64,000 nt of DNA from assembly GCF_902459555.1 (NCBI RefSeq), contig NZ_CABPSM010000018.1, forward strand, positions 1-64,000, written 5' to 3'. The position numbers were made by a program, and so were the translations under genes. Origin of the DNA: Pandoraea horticolens (lineage in GTDB: Bacteria > Pseudomonadota > Gammaproteobacteria > Burkholderiales > Burkholderiaceae). Of the stretch, positions 8,138 to 15,746 are shown piece by piece. Every line of letters begins with the position of its first letter. Position 1 is the stretch's first letter. Under the pieces are notes generated by a model. The model saw only the letters and a program-made list of their open reading frames with translations. It was not told the origin of the DNA and did no database searches.

Positions 8138-8802
8138 CGTCTATTGAAACGATCGATGGCCCTGCGCCCGTGGGGCCGGTGATTTCCGGCGAGGCGCTTG
8201 ATCGGCTTCGCGAGCAGGCGGGCGCGCGTGCCCGGTGGATGGCGCAGGCGCAGGCCGAACGCGCTGCGGCACTGGCGGAGCGCGAGCAGGCGAGCGCCGA
8301 CGCGCAGATTCTGCGCGACGCGTGGCAGGAAGCCGCGCGTGAGCGCGCGCAGCAGGAGGCGGCGGCGCTGGCCGACGCGGCACATCGCGAGGCAGTCGCG
8401 AAGACCGTCGAATGGCTGATTGACGAGGCTTCGCTGGAGCGCGAGATCATTCGCTCACTGGAGCGCCGTGTCGCGGACGCCCTGACCGGTGCGCTGTCGA
8501 ACTTCGTCGACACGCTGGACGTCGGCGAGCGCTTTGCGCAGCGAGTCGGGCGCGCACTACCGGGATTGGTCCGCGAGGGGGCGCTCGTGTTGCGCGTGCC
8601 GCCGGCGCATCTCGACGCCGTGGCCCTCGCCTTGCACAAGGCCGACATCGTACTTGCCTGCACGCCGGACCCAACGCTCGGCGCCCAGCAGGCCCGCCTC
8701 GAGAGCGAATGGGTCACCGTATGTCTGGATCTCGAGGCCGATCTGGCGGCGGTGATCGAGCGCTTGCACGTGAGTCCCAGTCTGGAGGTCGCTTATGGTT
8801 GA
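8113..8802 (+). CDS. sctL: T3SS ATPase regulator/stator SctL
   Basis: 229-residue YscL/OrgB/SsaK/FliH-like protein. A long alanine/glutamate/arginine coiled coil spans about residues 35-100. The globular C-terminal domain includes SLEREIIRSLERRVADALT, a VLRVPPAHLDAV segment and a final DLEADLAAVIERLHVS, as in FliH/SctL. SctL dimers hold the ATPase SctN to SctQ and restrain ATP hydrolysis. The start codon lies inside the 3' end of sctK. The pattern of acidic and basic heptads is visible directly; the role comes from the family. Confidence 0.85.
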   Translation: MYVIDFALTSIETIDGPAPVGPVISGEALDRLREQAGARARWMAQAQAERAAALAEREQASADAQILRDAWQEAARERAQQEAAALADAAHREAVAKTVEWLIDEASLEREIIRSLERRVADALTGALSNFVDTLDVGERFAQRVGRALPGLVREGALVLRVPPAHLDAVALALHKADIVLACTPDPTLGAQQARLESEWVTVCLDLEADLAAVIERLHVSPSLEVAYG

Positions 8803-9925
8803 ACGTCTGCCGTCGTCCGGCAGCACCCTCGTCCAGACGCCGCGAGAGAATCGACCGCTTGAGCGCATGCTTGCCGACGAGTGGCAAATGCTCGAAGGTG
8901 ACGGGCGGCCGTCGCGCGCGGGCGGTACCGAGGCGCCGGGACATATTGCGCTGATCGAAGCGGCCATTGCGCAGAACGAAGAGGCGGCCTTCGCAGAGTC
9001 GCAGGAGAATCTCAGCTTCGCGCTGGGGGTGCGATTCCGCCGCACGGGCGAACGTGACGTGCGTGACGATAAACAGCGCGCACGCGCCTTGTTCGAGCAG
9101 CAGATGCACCGCTTCGCGCGCGTGAACGGTGCACAGTTCGAGACGCTGCGGGGGCAATTGCGCGATCTGCCCTTTGTGCCAGATCCTCACTTGTTGATTC
9201 GGCAGACGCAGATGTCGGCAGGGCACGCCGCGCTGGTCGTCGCCGCATGGCTCGCCGACGGCGGGCTCGATGCGGGGACTCGCAAGCGCCTGCGCAAAAC
9301 GTTGGACGAACTGACGTCATCCGAGACATGGGCCATCGAAGCCTTCGCGGCGCTGGAGTGTGGCGGCGGCCAAAGCCCTGGCATGGCATTGCTGCAACAA
9401 CTCAAGTCGCTTTTCCGCCAGTCTCGGGGGACACAGCGCTCGCTCACACAATGGTTCGACGAATGCAGGCGTTTTCCGCAGCGCCGCGCGCGGTTGCGTG
9501 CGCTCATGCAAGCGCTGGGGCTGGAGTTGGGCGCGCGGCAGGCCGACGCGGACACGCAACGCCTGGCCGCCGTCGTCGACGATCTGCGCCGGGTGGTGTT
9601 GTTCCTCACGCTGGAGTCGGCGTGCGAGCAGTCGGCGCAGGCCATGCGCTCGGCCGGTTGTCGCGCCTTCGAGACGGATACGATGATCGGGGAAGTCCTG
9701 ACGTTGCTGGATCAACCCTGGGCCGGCGCAGAGTGGCTGGCGCAACGCGCAGCGTATCTGGGCATGGTGGCGGTCGACGCCCGCTACGCGCTCGCGCGTG
9801 AACTCACGCGGCTGATCAAGGCGGCACACGACGGCTGCTTTCGCGACGAGACGCAACGCGAGACGCTCGGTGAGGCGCTCGATGTCTGGCGCACGGAGAT
9901 CGCTCAGGAAGGCGACGCGCCCTGA
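8795..9925 (+). CDS. sctW: T3SS gatekeeper SctW (YopN/MxiC/SsaL-like)
   Basis: 376-residue protein of the HrpJ/YopN/SepL/SsaL family, which plugs export of late substrates until host contact and sets the translocator-before-effector order. The N-terminal part resembles the YopN/HrpJ domain (AAIAQNEEAAFAESQENLSF). The helical repeats end in a TyeA-like C-terminus (MIGEVLTLLDQPWAGAEWL, then ARYALARELTRLIKA). In SPI-2 and LEE the homologue SsaL/SepL works with SpiC and SsaM, and candidates for both are present here. Last gene of the araC-sctW operon; the next gene is convergent. The family is clear by pattern and context, although sequence identity is likely low. Confidence 0.82.
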   Translation: MVERLPSSGSTLVQTPRENRPLERMLADEWQMLEGDGRPSRAGGTEAPGHIALIEAAIAQNEEAAFAESQENLSFALGVRFRRTGERDVRDDKQRARALFEQQMHRFARVNGAQFETLRGQLRDLPFVPDPHLLIRQTQMSAGHAALVVAAWLADGGLDAGTRKRLRKTLDELTSSETWAIEAFAALECGGGQSPGMALLQQLKSLFRQSRGTQRSLTQWFDECRRFPQRRARLRALMQALGLELGARQADADTQRLAAVVDDLRRVVLFLTLESACEQSAQAMRSAGCRAFETDTMIGEVLTLLDQPWAGAEWLAQRAAYLGMVAVDARYALARELTRLIKAAHDGCFRDETQRETLGEALDVWRTEIAQEGDAP

Positions 9926-9966
9926 CGGTGAAAAGAAGAGGGATGGAGAGAGGCGGGGGGAGGATT

Positions 9967-9985
9967 GGCGCACATCGAATGCGCC
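9967..9985. terminator. Possible bidirectional hairpin between convergent T3SS operons
   Basis: GGCGCA, seven-base loop, TGCGCC in the 81-bp gap between sctW and the chaperone gene on the other strand. There is no good T run on either side, so termination would be weak. Confidence 0.35.
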
Positions 9986-10006
9986 AAGACCTGCCGGAGA
10001 TGGCGC

Positions 10007-10420
10007 TCAGGCGCGCAAATGCTCCCGGCAGAGTTTGATACGGTCGTAGAAATCGGTGAGCGCCTGTGCAAACGGTTCGGGTTCGGCAGCGGTTTTTTCT
10101 TTGACTTGCGCGTGAAGAATGAGGCGGTTGTCGCGCTCGCTCAACTGCACATGACCCGTGACGGCCCATTCGGCGGGTTCGATGAGGAACTGCAGAAGGC
10201 GCTCGCTGTTCGCGCGATGCAGCCGCGCAGCTTCGTCGGTGGCCACCACAGCGTGAATACTGCACGCATTGCCTTCCAGCGTTTCCACAATGATGTTGGG
10301 CGAGGCGTTGAACGTCAGCTCGATAGGTGAGTGATTGTCGACGGCATCGATCTTGCCGGGGTCGCAGCCGATCAACTTCAGAGCTTCGACGAGAGTTTGC
10401 GCTAGGTCGTAACTTGGCAT
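10007..10420 (-). CDS. Class IB T3SS chaperone, InvB/Spa15-like
   Basis: 137-residue acidic protein. The start LAQTLVEALKLIGCDPGKID followed by DNHSPIELTF resembles Salmonella InvB and Shigella Spa15 (similar to InvB SALEVSGCDPSLIGGIDSHSTI), and the end TDFYDRIKLCREHLR parallels their C-terminal helix. These dimeric chaperones bind the N-termini of several effectors and dock them on the ATPase. It is the last gene of the reverse operon, separated from the ssaE-like gene by about 195 bp, so it may have its own promoter. The ATG at 10420 has only a weak ribosome site. Finding a SPI-1-type chaperone in a SPI-2-type locus is unusual. No cognate effector is next to it. CesT-fold membership is confident; the InvB subclass is from memory of the family. 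Confidence 0.7.
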   Translation of the reverse strand: MPSYDLAQTLVEALKLIGCDPGKIDAVDNHSPIELTFNASPNIIVETLEGNACSIHAVVATDEAARLHRANSERLLQFLIEPAEWAVTGHVQLSERDNRLILHAQVKEKTAAEPEPFAQALTDFYDRIKLCREHLRA

Positions 10421-10614
10421 GATGTACGTGGAGAGTGGAAAAAATCGACATGTACCCGAGCGAGCGTTATCCGGCATGGCCGGAATGCGACCCGTTCGCG
10501 CGGGCGCGCGCGATGCCGAAGGTTCCCACGAGCCGACGCCGCAGACTTTGGTCGCGCGGACCAGGTTGTGGCTTCTGCGCACGCTTGATCCGTTATCGGC
10601 GGCCATCGTGGCCA

Positions 10615-10851
10615 TCACGGTTGTCCGTACGACGTGTCGTACCGCCGCGCCATGCGGTCGAGAATCGCTGCGGCGGCGTGAACGGCCTGCATCTGCGTTT
10701 GCGCCAGTGTGTGCTGTGCGGGCGTGAGCGGCCGGCGCAGCGCTTGCTGCAACGACCGCCGTGCGGCGTCGAGTTGCGTGCCGACCTCGCGGGCGACAGG
10801 CCCGGGGGATGCCGCGAGTTGGTCTTCAAGCCGGGTCAGACGAATCGCCAT
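10615..10851 (-). CDS. T3SS needle co-chaperone SctE (SsaE/EscE-like)
   Basis: 78-residue helical protein beginning MAIRLTRLEDQLAASPG and containing LDAARRSLQQAL and ILDRMARRYDTS. This strongly recalls SsaE of SPI-2 (TRLEDLLLHS, LRAARKQLEE, YYRYHNS). SsaE/EscE pairs with SsaH/EscG to keep the needle subunit soluble. Gene order sctC-sctD-ssaE is the same as in SPI-2. The start overlaps the 3' end of sctD by 26 bp, with GGAG eight bases upstream. The match was made from memory, but size, motif and position agree. Confidence 0.75.
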   Translation of the reverse strand: MAIRLTRLEDQLAASPGPVAREVGTQLDAARRSLQQALRRPLTPAQHTLAQTQMQAVHAAAAILDRMARRYDTSYGQP

Positions 10852-12139
10852 GCAGATTCTCCGAAGTCAGAGGTAAGTAGAAGAGCCGGTCGTGCGCGCG
10901 GATCGACACCCCGTCGGGATGGATGGCGAGCACGCGTGTGCCGCCGGGCAAGCGCACGCCTTGCGCGAGACGCGTGCCGTCGGCGAGCGTGAGTTGAGGT
11001 GCATCGGGCGATCCGCCGATGCTCACGAGCGGTGCAGAGAATCCCGTGTCGCCCAGAGTCGGTGTCGGTGCGGGCAGCGGTTCGATGCGTATGGGCATCG
11101 CGTCAGCCGTCGTATTCCATGCGTCGACGACACCCTTCAACGACGCCAGCCGTCCCGCCGTCAGCGCCCCCGTGAGCCGCCACCCGGTGCGATCGCGCGA
11201 GATGTCGATGCCGCGCAACTGGCCGGCGTCTCGCAATATCTTCACCAGTTGCTCGAAGCTCTGCGTGGCGCCTTGCGCGACCCGCCAGCCGTGAGGCAGG
11301 GACAGGGCGTCGAGCGCGTCGGACGCGGCGCGCCAGCGGGCGTCGGCGACAAAGGGCCCGCTGATGACGACTTCACCGCCGGGCGCTACATTCACCTGCG
11401 CGGTGCCAAAACCATGCAGGCGCAGCAACGTGCTCACCGTCTGCATCGAGTCTTCCGGACACCATGTCTCGTCACTCAGCGCCTTTCCTTGCCAACGCGC
11501 TTCAGCCCGCAAACGTGCCCGCGCACCTTCGTCGATGCAGCCCCCCGACAGGCGAACGGCATTGCCCATGGTATTCAACTCGACCTGGGGGGCAATGCGC
11601 GCCGCGAGGGTTTTCAAGGCATCGGGCTGAGGTGGCTGAGAGATGACGTTGGCAGTCCCCGTGCGCCAGATCGCCACGCCGGCCGCCACCATCAGCAGCG
11701 ACATTCCCGTGACGGCGATCCACGCCGCCGGTGCGCGTGCGCGCGATGGGGCAACTGCCGGCGCGTGAGGCGAGGGCGTTGGCACCGCACGGCGCTCGGG
11801 ACGCTTCGGCGTGGGAACTGGCGGGCTTTGTGTGCCGTTCGCGAGCCAGATGCCCAACCCCGCAAGATCAATCACCGCGTGTAACGGAAGTACGGGGGGG
11901 GCGAGCGCGTCGTCGCCGACGGGCGGGAGTGGCGCGAGCGGTGTGCCGTCCACCCAGACTGGCGCTGCGGTGACGAGTCGGACGCCGTCGTCGTCGACGT
12001 GAAGCTCGATCCGGGCGTCGTGCTCGAGCGCCATGGCGATGTCGGAATCGCCGTGCCCGATGGTCAGCGTGCCCGGCGGTAACGGCATGGGCCGTCCGGC
12101 GAGCGGGCCGTCGAGCAGCGTCAGCGTCAGCATCGTCAT
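10826..12139 (-). CDS. sctD: T3SS inner membrane ring protein SctD
   Basis: 437-residue YscD/PrgH/SsaD/EscD homologue, the outer of the two inner-membrane rings. The cytoplasmic FHA-like domain is at the N-terminus (LLDGPLAGRPMPLPPGTLTI). A proline-rich linker leads to one transmembrane helix (about residues 139-158, AWIAVTGMSLLMVAAGVAIW). The periplasmic part has ring-building (BON-like) repeats such as LLRLHGFGTAQVNVAPGGEV. The start at 12139 overlaps the sctC stop (ATGA). The cytosolic domain contacts SctK of the sorting platform; the periplasmic part contacts the secretin SctC. Confidence 0.88.
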   Translation of the reverse strand: MTMLTLTLLDGPLAGRPMPLPPGTLTIGHGDSDIAMALEHDARIELHVDDDGVRLVTAAPVWVDGTPLAPLPPVGDDALAPPVLPLHAVIDLAGLGIWLANGTQSPPVPTPKRPERRAVPTPSPHAPAVAPSRARAPAAWIAVTGMSLLMVAAGVAIWRTGTANVISQPPQPDALKTLAARIAPQVELNTMGNAVRLSGGCIDEGARARLRAEARWQGKALSDETWCPEDSMQTVSTLLRLHGFGTAQVNVAPGGEVVISGPFVADARWRAASDALDALSLPHGWRVAQGATQSFEQLVKILRDAGQLRGIDISRDRTGWRLTGALTAGRLASLKGVVDAWNTTADAMPIRIEPLPAPTPTLGDTGFSAPLVSIGGSPDAPQLTLADGTRLAQGVRLPGGTRVLAIHPDGVSIRAHDRLFYLPLTSENLHGDSSDPA

Positions 12140-13743
12140 GCGCTCGGCACGTCGGCCGCCGGCTCGGCCTTGATCAGGAACAAACGCATGACACTGTCGT
12201 TCCGGTTGCTCGTCGAGCTGAACAGGCGGCCGATCAGCGGCAGATCTCCCAATAACGGAATCTTGCGCTCCTGCTCGTGTTGCGTGTCCTGCACGAAGCC
12301 GCCCAGCAGCAGGCTTTGCCCCGCCTGTAGCGTGGCGTGCGTCGAAATCGACGAGTTGCGGATCGACGGAACTTCGTTGCGGGAATCACGTTCGCTGCGC
12401 ACTTCGCCGCCGTCTTCGATATTGAGCGTGAGCATCACTTGCTCGCGACCGGCGTCGTTCCCTTCGTTGGGAATGAGGCGTGGGGTGACGCGCAGCAGTG
12501 AGCCCGCCGTCACGCTTTCCAGTTTGGCCACTTTTTCGCCGGAGACCTTCGTGTAGAACGTCACGCTGCGATCGAGCACAGCCTGCATATTGTCGAGCGT
12601 GACGATGGACGGCCGGGACAGCACGCGCGCCTTGGAGTTTCGCTCCAGCGCGCTCAGATTGATCATGAACTTGTTGGTGTCGCCGACCACGGTCGTGAAC
12701 GTGCCGCTGTCGCCGTCGTTCAACTGGCCGTTGAGCGACACGGCGCCGAACCCGCCAAGACGCGCGCTGCCGGAGAAGTCGACGCCAAGCTCGGCAATGT
12801 CGCTGGCGTTGACGTCGATGATCGCCACGGAGATGTCGACCAGCCGGGGCCGGATGTCGAGTTGAGCGATCAGGTCGCCATAAATGGGCATATTCTGCCG
12901 GCGCTCGCGCACGATGACTGCGTTGCGGCGCGGATCGGCAGAGAAGCGCGGTGTGCCGGTTCGCGTAGCGGGCACGGCGGAGATCGGTGCACCGGATGTT
13001 GCAAGTGTGGCCGCTGTGGCAACGAGCGGACCGGCGCCGAGAATCAGATCCTTCAGTACGCTGACGACGCCCGGCACCACCACTTCCTGGCCGCGATAAA
13101 AGTACCTTGTGTCGTCCGCAGTGGCGAATTTCAGGGGAAATATCTTGATGGTCTCTTCGCTTTCCTGCTGATCCCGGGCGCCGCGTTCGACGTATTCGGC
13201 GAGCATCGACACAGTTTCTATACAGGCCGGAACACCGGCGATCTCGAGCGCGTGTGTTGCCGGAATCGCCCGTGCGACGCAGTGCCGCGGGTGCAGCACG
13301 CCGGCATCGCGAAGGTGTCCGAGCAAGTCGCCGGGCGGCGCGTGACGCAGTGACATGACGCGTCGTGTCGCCTCGCTGGACTTATAGATGTTCAGCGTCT
13401 GGCCGTTGAAGTACCACGAAAGCCGATAACGTTCCGATAGCGCGTCGAGCGTCGCTTGGGCGGTGCCCGCAGGCAGCGTGCCAATGAAGCGGTCATCGAC
13501 CTGTGCGCTCACCGCCGTCGGAATGCCGTGATGCGCGCCAAAGTCGCGTAACAACTCCGCAAGTGGCGTGCCAGCGCTCTGAAAGACGAACGGGCCGCCG
13601 CGCCACTCGGGCGCGACAGGCGACGTCAGTGGGGAGTGTTCTGCGAACGGCGCAGGCGATGACGCGATGGCCGACGAGTCAGGCAGCAGCCCGGCAAGCG
13701 GGGCGACGATGCATAGCGCAAAGCGCGCGAGATGAGACCGCAT
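12136..13743 (-). CDS. sctC: T3SS outer membrane secretin SctC
   Basis: 535-residue secretin of the YscC/InvG/SsaC family, forming the outer-membrane ring. An N-terminal signal sequence (RFALCIVAPLAGLLPDSSAIA) is followed by N0/N1/N3 periplasmic domains (GTPLAELLRDFGAHHGI; NAVIVRERRQNMPIYGDLIAQLD). The C-terminal secretin domain carries NSKARVLSRPSIVTLDN and SLLLGGFVQDTQ...KIPLLGDLPLIGRLF. The start at 13743 was chosen because it begins the signal peptide. A longer open frame reaches 14268 but runs through the upstream gene in another phase. The start is 2 bp past the preceding stop, so translation is probably coupled. No YscW-like pilotin gene was recognised in the window. Confidence 0.92.
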   Translation of the reverse strand: MRSHLARFALCIVAPLAGLLPDSSAIASSPAPFAEHSPLTSPVAPEWRGGPFVFQSAGTPLAELLRDFGAHHGIPTAVSAQVDDRFIGTLPAGTAQATLDALSERYRLSWYFNGQTLNIYKSSEATRRVMSLRHAPPGDLLGHLRDAGVLHPRHCVARAIPATHALEIAGVPACIETVSMLAEYVERGARDQQESEETIKIFPLKFATADDTRYFYRGQEVVVPGVVSVLKDLILGAGPLVATAATLATSGAPISAVPATRTGTPRFSADPRRNAVIVRERRQNMPIYGDLIAQLDIRPRLVDISVAIIDVNASDIAELGVDFSGSARLGGFGAVSLNGQLNDGDSGTFTTVVGDTNKFMINLSALERNSKARVLSRPSIVTLDNMQAVLDRSVTFYTKVSGEKVAKLESVTAGSLLRVTPRLIPNEGNDAGREQVMLTLNIEDGGEVRSERDSRNEVPSIRNSSISTHATLQAGQSLLLGGFVQDTQHEQERKIPLLGDLPLIGRLFSSTSNRNDSVMRLFLIKAEPAADVPSA

Positions 13744-13745
13744 GG

Positions 13746-14249
13746 TCAGCAACGGCGCAGCGCGTGAAGGCGCCGGCTGGTGTCCGCGGCGCCGGTGGCG
13801 TGGGGCGCTGGCGATACAGACGATACAGACGATGCGGCCTGAGTCCACACGCCTTGCGAGGTCACCATCGTGCACGCCAGGAGCTGGCGTCGAAGTTGCG
13901 CCTCCACGCGTGCTGCTGCTTCGTCGCCGTCGAAGCGGTGAACCCACCAGAGGACGTCGTTCGCGATGCACAGACTGTCGTCGCGCAACGACGGTTGACC
14001 CGCGATTACGAGCGAGAGACGCATGAGCCAGCGTGAGAGCGCGGTGTCGCCGTCGAGCGCTGTCGTGAGCGACTGGGCGTGCTGCGCTCGCGGATCGTGC
14101 GGCAACGCTAGCGCTGTCGCCACGCAGTATCCGCCGCTGGCGGGGCAGGTCCAGCCGCGTTGGCCGTCGAGATCGAGCGCAGTGCGCGCACCTTGTACGT
14201 CGCGCGGGGCAATCCAGTCGAGCGCGGCAAGCGCAAATGGCAAACGCAT
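13746..14249 (-). CDS. SpiC/SsaB-like T3SS protein
   Basis: Reading frame placed directly before sctC, as ssaB (spiC) is before ssaC in SPI-2. From the ATG at 14249 it gives 167 residues starting MRLPFALAALDWIAPRDVQG. The middle part resembles SpiC in a run of similar positions: ALSRWLMRLSLVIAGQPSLR against PCLAYVTLLLAAHPDVH, then LRRQLLACTM against KHLALTCIL. SpiC binds SsaM and SsaL in the cytoplasm to order translocator and effector export and is also reported as an effector. The frame is open up to 14519, but residues before 14249 look like shadow sequence. There is no strong ribosome site, so the start is uncertain. It has an extra serine/alanine-rich C-terminal tail. Homology is proposed by eye and needs a profile search. 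Confidence 0.55.
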   Translation of the reverse strand: MRLPFALAALDWIAPRDVQGARTALDLDGQRGWTCPASGGYCVATALALPHDPRAQHAQSLTTALDGDTALSRWLMRLSLVIAGQPSLRDDSLCIANDVLWWVHRFDGDEAAARVEAQLRRQLLACTMVTSQGVWTQAASSVSSVSPAPHATGAADTSRRLHALRRC

Positions 14250-14562
14250 AGGTATCTGAAGGAGGCAATGCAAGGGCACGGGAAACGAGGAGCGTACGGC
14301 GTCGAGGAAGTCTCGACGACGCGCGTCATCGCTTGGCGCCGCCGATCGATATGGCGCCGTCCAAGGATCGTCATTATCAAGCGTTGCGTTGGTGCCGCCA
14401 TCCGGCACAGACCTGAAGTCGACGCCGGAGATCCCGGTTTGCGACGTTTTCCCACGTGTCTTGTCAGGCGATGACACAAGTTTCGAGCGACTGGCTCGGA
14501 ATCCAAAGAAAGTGAACAAAAATCTGCATGAACGCTAATGACTAACAATCGAGGAGCTGCGA
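14250..14562. promoter_or_regulatory. Divergent promoter region of the T3SS reverse and forward blocks
   Basis: A roughly 313-bp stretch between the SpiC-like gene (reverse) and the SsrB-like regulator (forward). It becomes AT-richer close to the regulator (about 14500-14550). In SPI-2 the region before ssaB is a direct SsrB target. I could not define -35/-10 boxes or a repeated SsrB site by eye. The role is inferred from the divergent layout. Confidence 0.5.
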
Positions 14563-15222
14563 ATGACGGGGTGTATCGGTGTCGTCGTTGTGGAGGATCA
14601 CGAATTGCTGGCCGATGGTCTTTGCCATCTGATCGAGCAGGATCTCGGGTGGTGTGTGCTGGCAAGAGTTGTCAACGGACTTGACGTGTACCGGGCCTGC
14701 GTAGTGCATCGACCGGCCTTGATGGTGTTGGATCTGGGACTGCCCGGCATGGATGGGGTGGATGTGATCCGGCAATGCGCGCAGCGTTGGCCGGACTTGC
14801 GCATCGTGGTCAATTCCGCGAGCGACGACAGCGAGCGGGCGCGCCAGTCGCTGGAGGCCGGTGCGGTGGCGTTCGTGCTTAAAAGCAGCGCACGCGAGAC
14901 GTTGATCCACGCGGCGTGTCAGGTGATACGCGGCGAGCGCTTTGTCGATCCCGCCGTGTTCGGTGGCGCGCACAATCCGGCGGGCTTGTCATATGCGCCG
15001 CGTCCGTGCGCCGTCGAGATGCCCGAGCGGTTGCTGACGTTGCGCGAGCGGCAGGTACTCAAGCTGGTAGCGGAAGGGCAACGCAACCGCGACATCGCGC
15101 AACTGTTGTCGATCAGTGTGAAGACGGTCGAGACGCACCGGCTGAACATGATGCGTAAGCTCGACGCACACAACGTGGCCGATATCGTGAATTGGGCGCA
15201 TCGCCTGCGAATGATGTTGTGA
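14563..15222 (+). CDS. NarL/LuxR-type response regulator, SsrB-like
   Basis: 219-residue two-component regulator. The receiver domain has the acidic pair E11-D12, the phospho-acceptor aspartate in VLDLGLPGMDG (about D57) and the conserved lysine in FVLKSS (about 107). A LuxR-type helix-turn-helix follows (LTLRERQVLKLVAEGQ through SVKTVETHRLNMMRKL, residues about 157-200). SsrB of SPI-2 belongs to this family and activates the secretion genes. A GAGGAGCTG ribosome site precedes the ATG. It faces away from the reverse operon across a shared promoter region. No sensor kinase lies in the window, so either the kinase is elsewhere or the regulator works unphosphorylated. Confidence 0.85.
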   Translation: MTGCIGVVVVEDHELLADGLCHLIEQDLGWCVLARVVNGLDVYRACVVHRPALMVLDLGLPGMDGVDVIRQCAQRWPDLRIVVNSASDDSERARQSLEAGAVAFVLKSSARETLIHAACQVIRGERFVDPAVFGGAHNPAGLSYAPRPCAVEMPERLLTLRERQVLKLVAEGQRNRDIAQLLSISVKTVETHRLNMMRKLDAHNVADIVNWAHRLRMML

Positions 15223-15356
15223 GGCACGCCGCGAAAATCAGGTCTGCGCCGGATAGCCGCGGCCACCCTGAGTGGGCGACCATGCCCGCTGCCGCTTTCC
15301 GAATGCTCTCCAAGCCCGGCCATCCCAGCCAGCAAGATTCCAATGCCAGACCGCCG

Positions 15357-15746
15357 ATGGACACCCAGACCCAACGCAAGCTCGAGCTGCTCTTCGAATT
15401 GCTGGCGCTGCCGCCGCAACGCGTCGCGCCGCGCATGCGGATTGCGCTGGCTCCCTGCGTGTTGATGACGGAGGTCGATGCCCACGGTGTGACGCTGGTG
15501 TTGACGCTGGCCCACCGCACTGAGCGCGCTCAGCGCTGGTTGCCCTCGCTGATGCAAACCTGCGCCCCGGAATGGAGTCTCGGTATCCCCGTGCGGGCCT
15601 GTGTGGCGCAGGGACGTCCGATGCTGATCGCCAGTCCGCCGGCAAGCGCGAATTTTCAGGCGGTCGAATGGTTGTCGTGCGTCACCCGGATGCGCCGGCT
15701 GCTCGAGCGAATCGACGCTCAGCAGCAACGGGAGACCCGTCCATGA
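15357..15746 (+). CDS. SsaM-like T3SS protein
   Basis: 129-residue protein from the ATG at 15357, directly upstream of sctV as ssaM is upstream of ssaV in SPI-2. Similarity to SsaM is visible over the length: RKLELLFELLALPPQRVAPR versus RNIQLFIQLAGLAERPLATN, and QGRPMLIASPPASANFQAVEWL versus RDGLAMSCSPPLSSSAELWL. SsaM (CesL in LEE systems) forms a complex with SpiC and the gatekeeper SsaL, and is needed for translocator export. The frame could start earlier (ATG at 15282), but the family length favours 15357; ribosome sites are weak for both. The stop overlaps the sctV start (ATGA). Assignment was made from memory of SsaM and by position. Confidence 0.62.
   Translation: MDTQTQRKLELLFELLALPPQRVAPRMRIALAPCVLMTEVDAHGVTLVLTLAHRTERAQRWLPSLMQTCAPEWSLGIPVRACVAQGRPMLIASPPASANFQAVEWLSCVTRMRRLLERIDAQQQRETRP

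Noticed and set aside
13744-14268. N-terminal extension of the secretin frame to 14268
   Set aside because: The extension overlaps the SpiC-like gene in another phase and lies ahead of a clear signal peptide starting at 13743.
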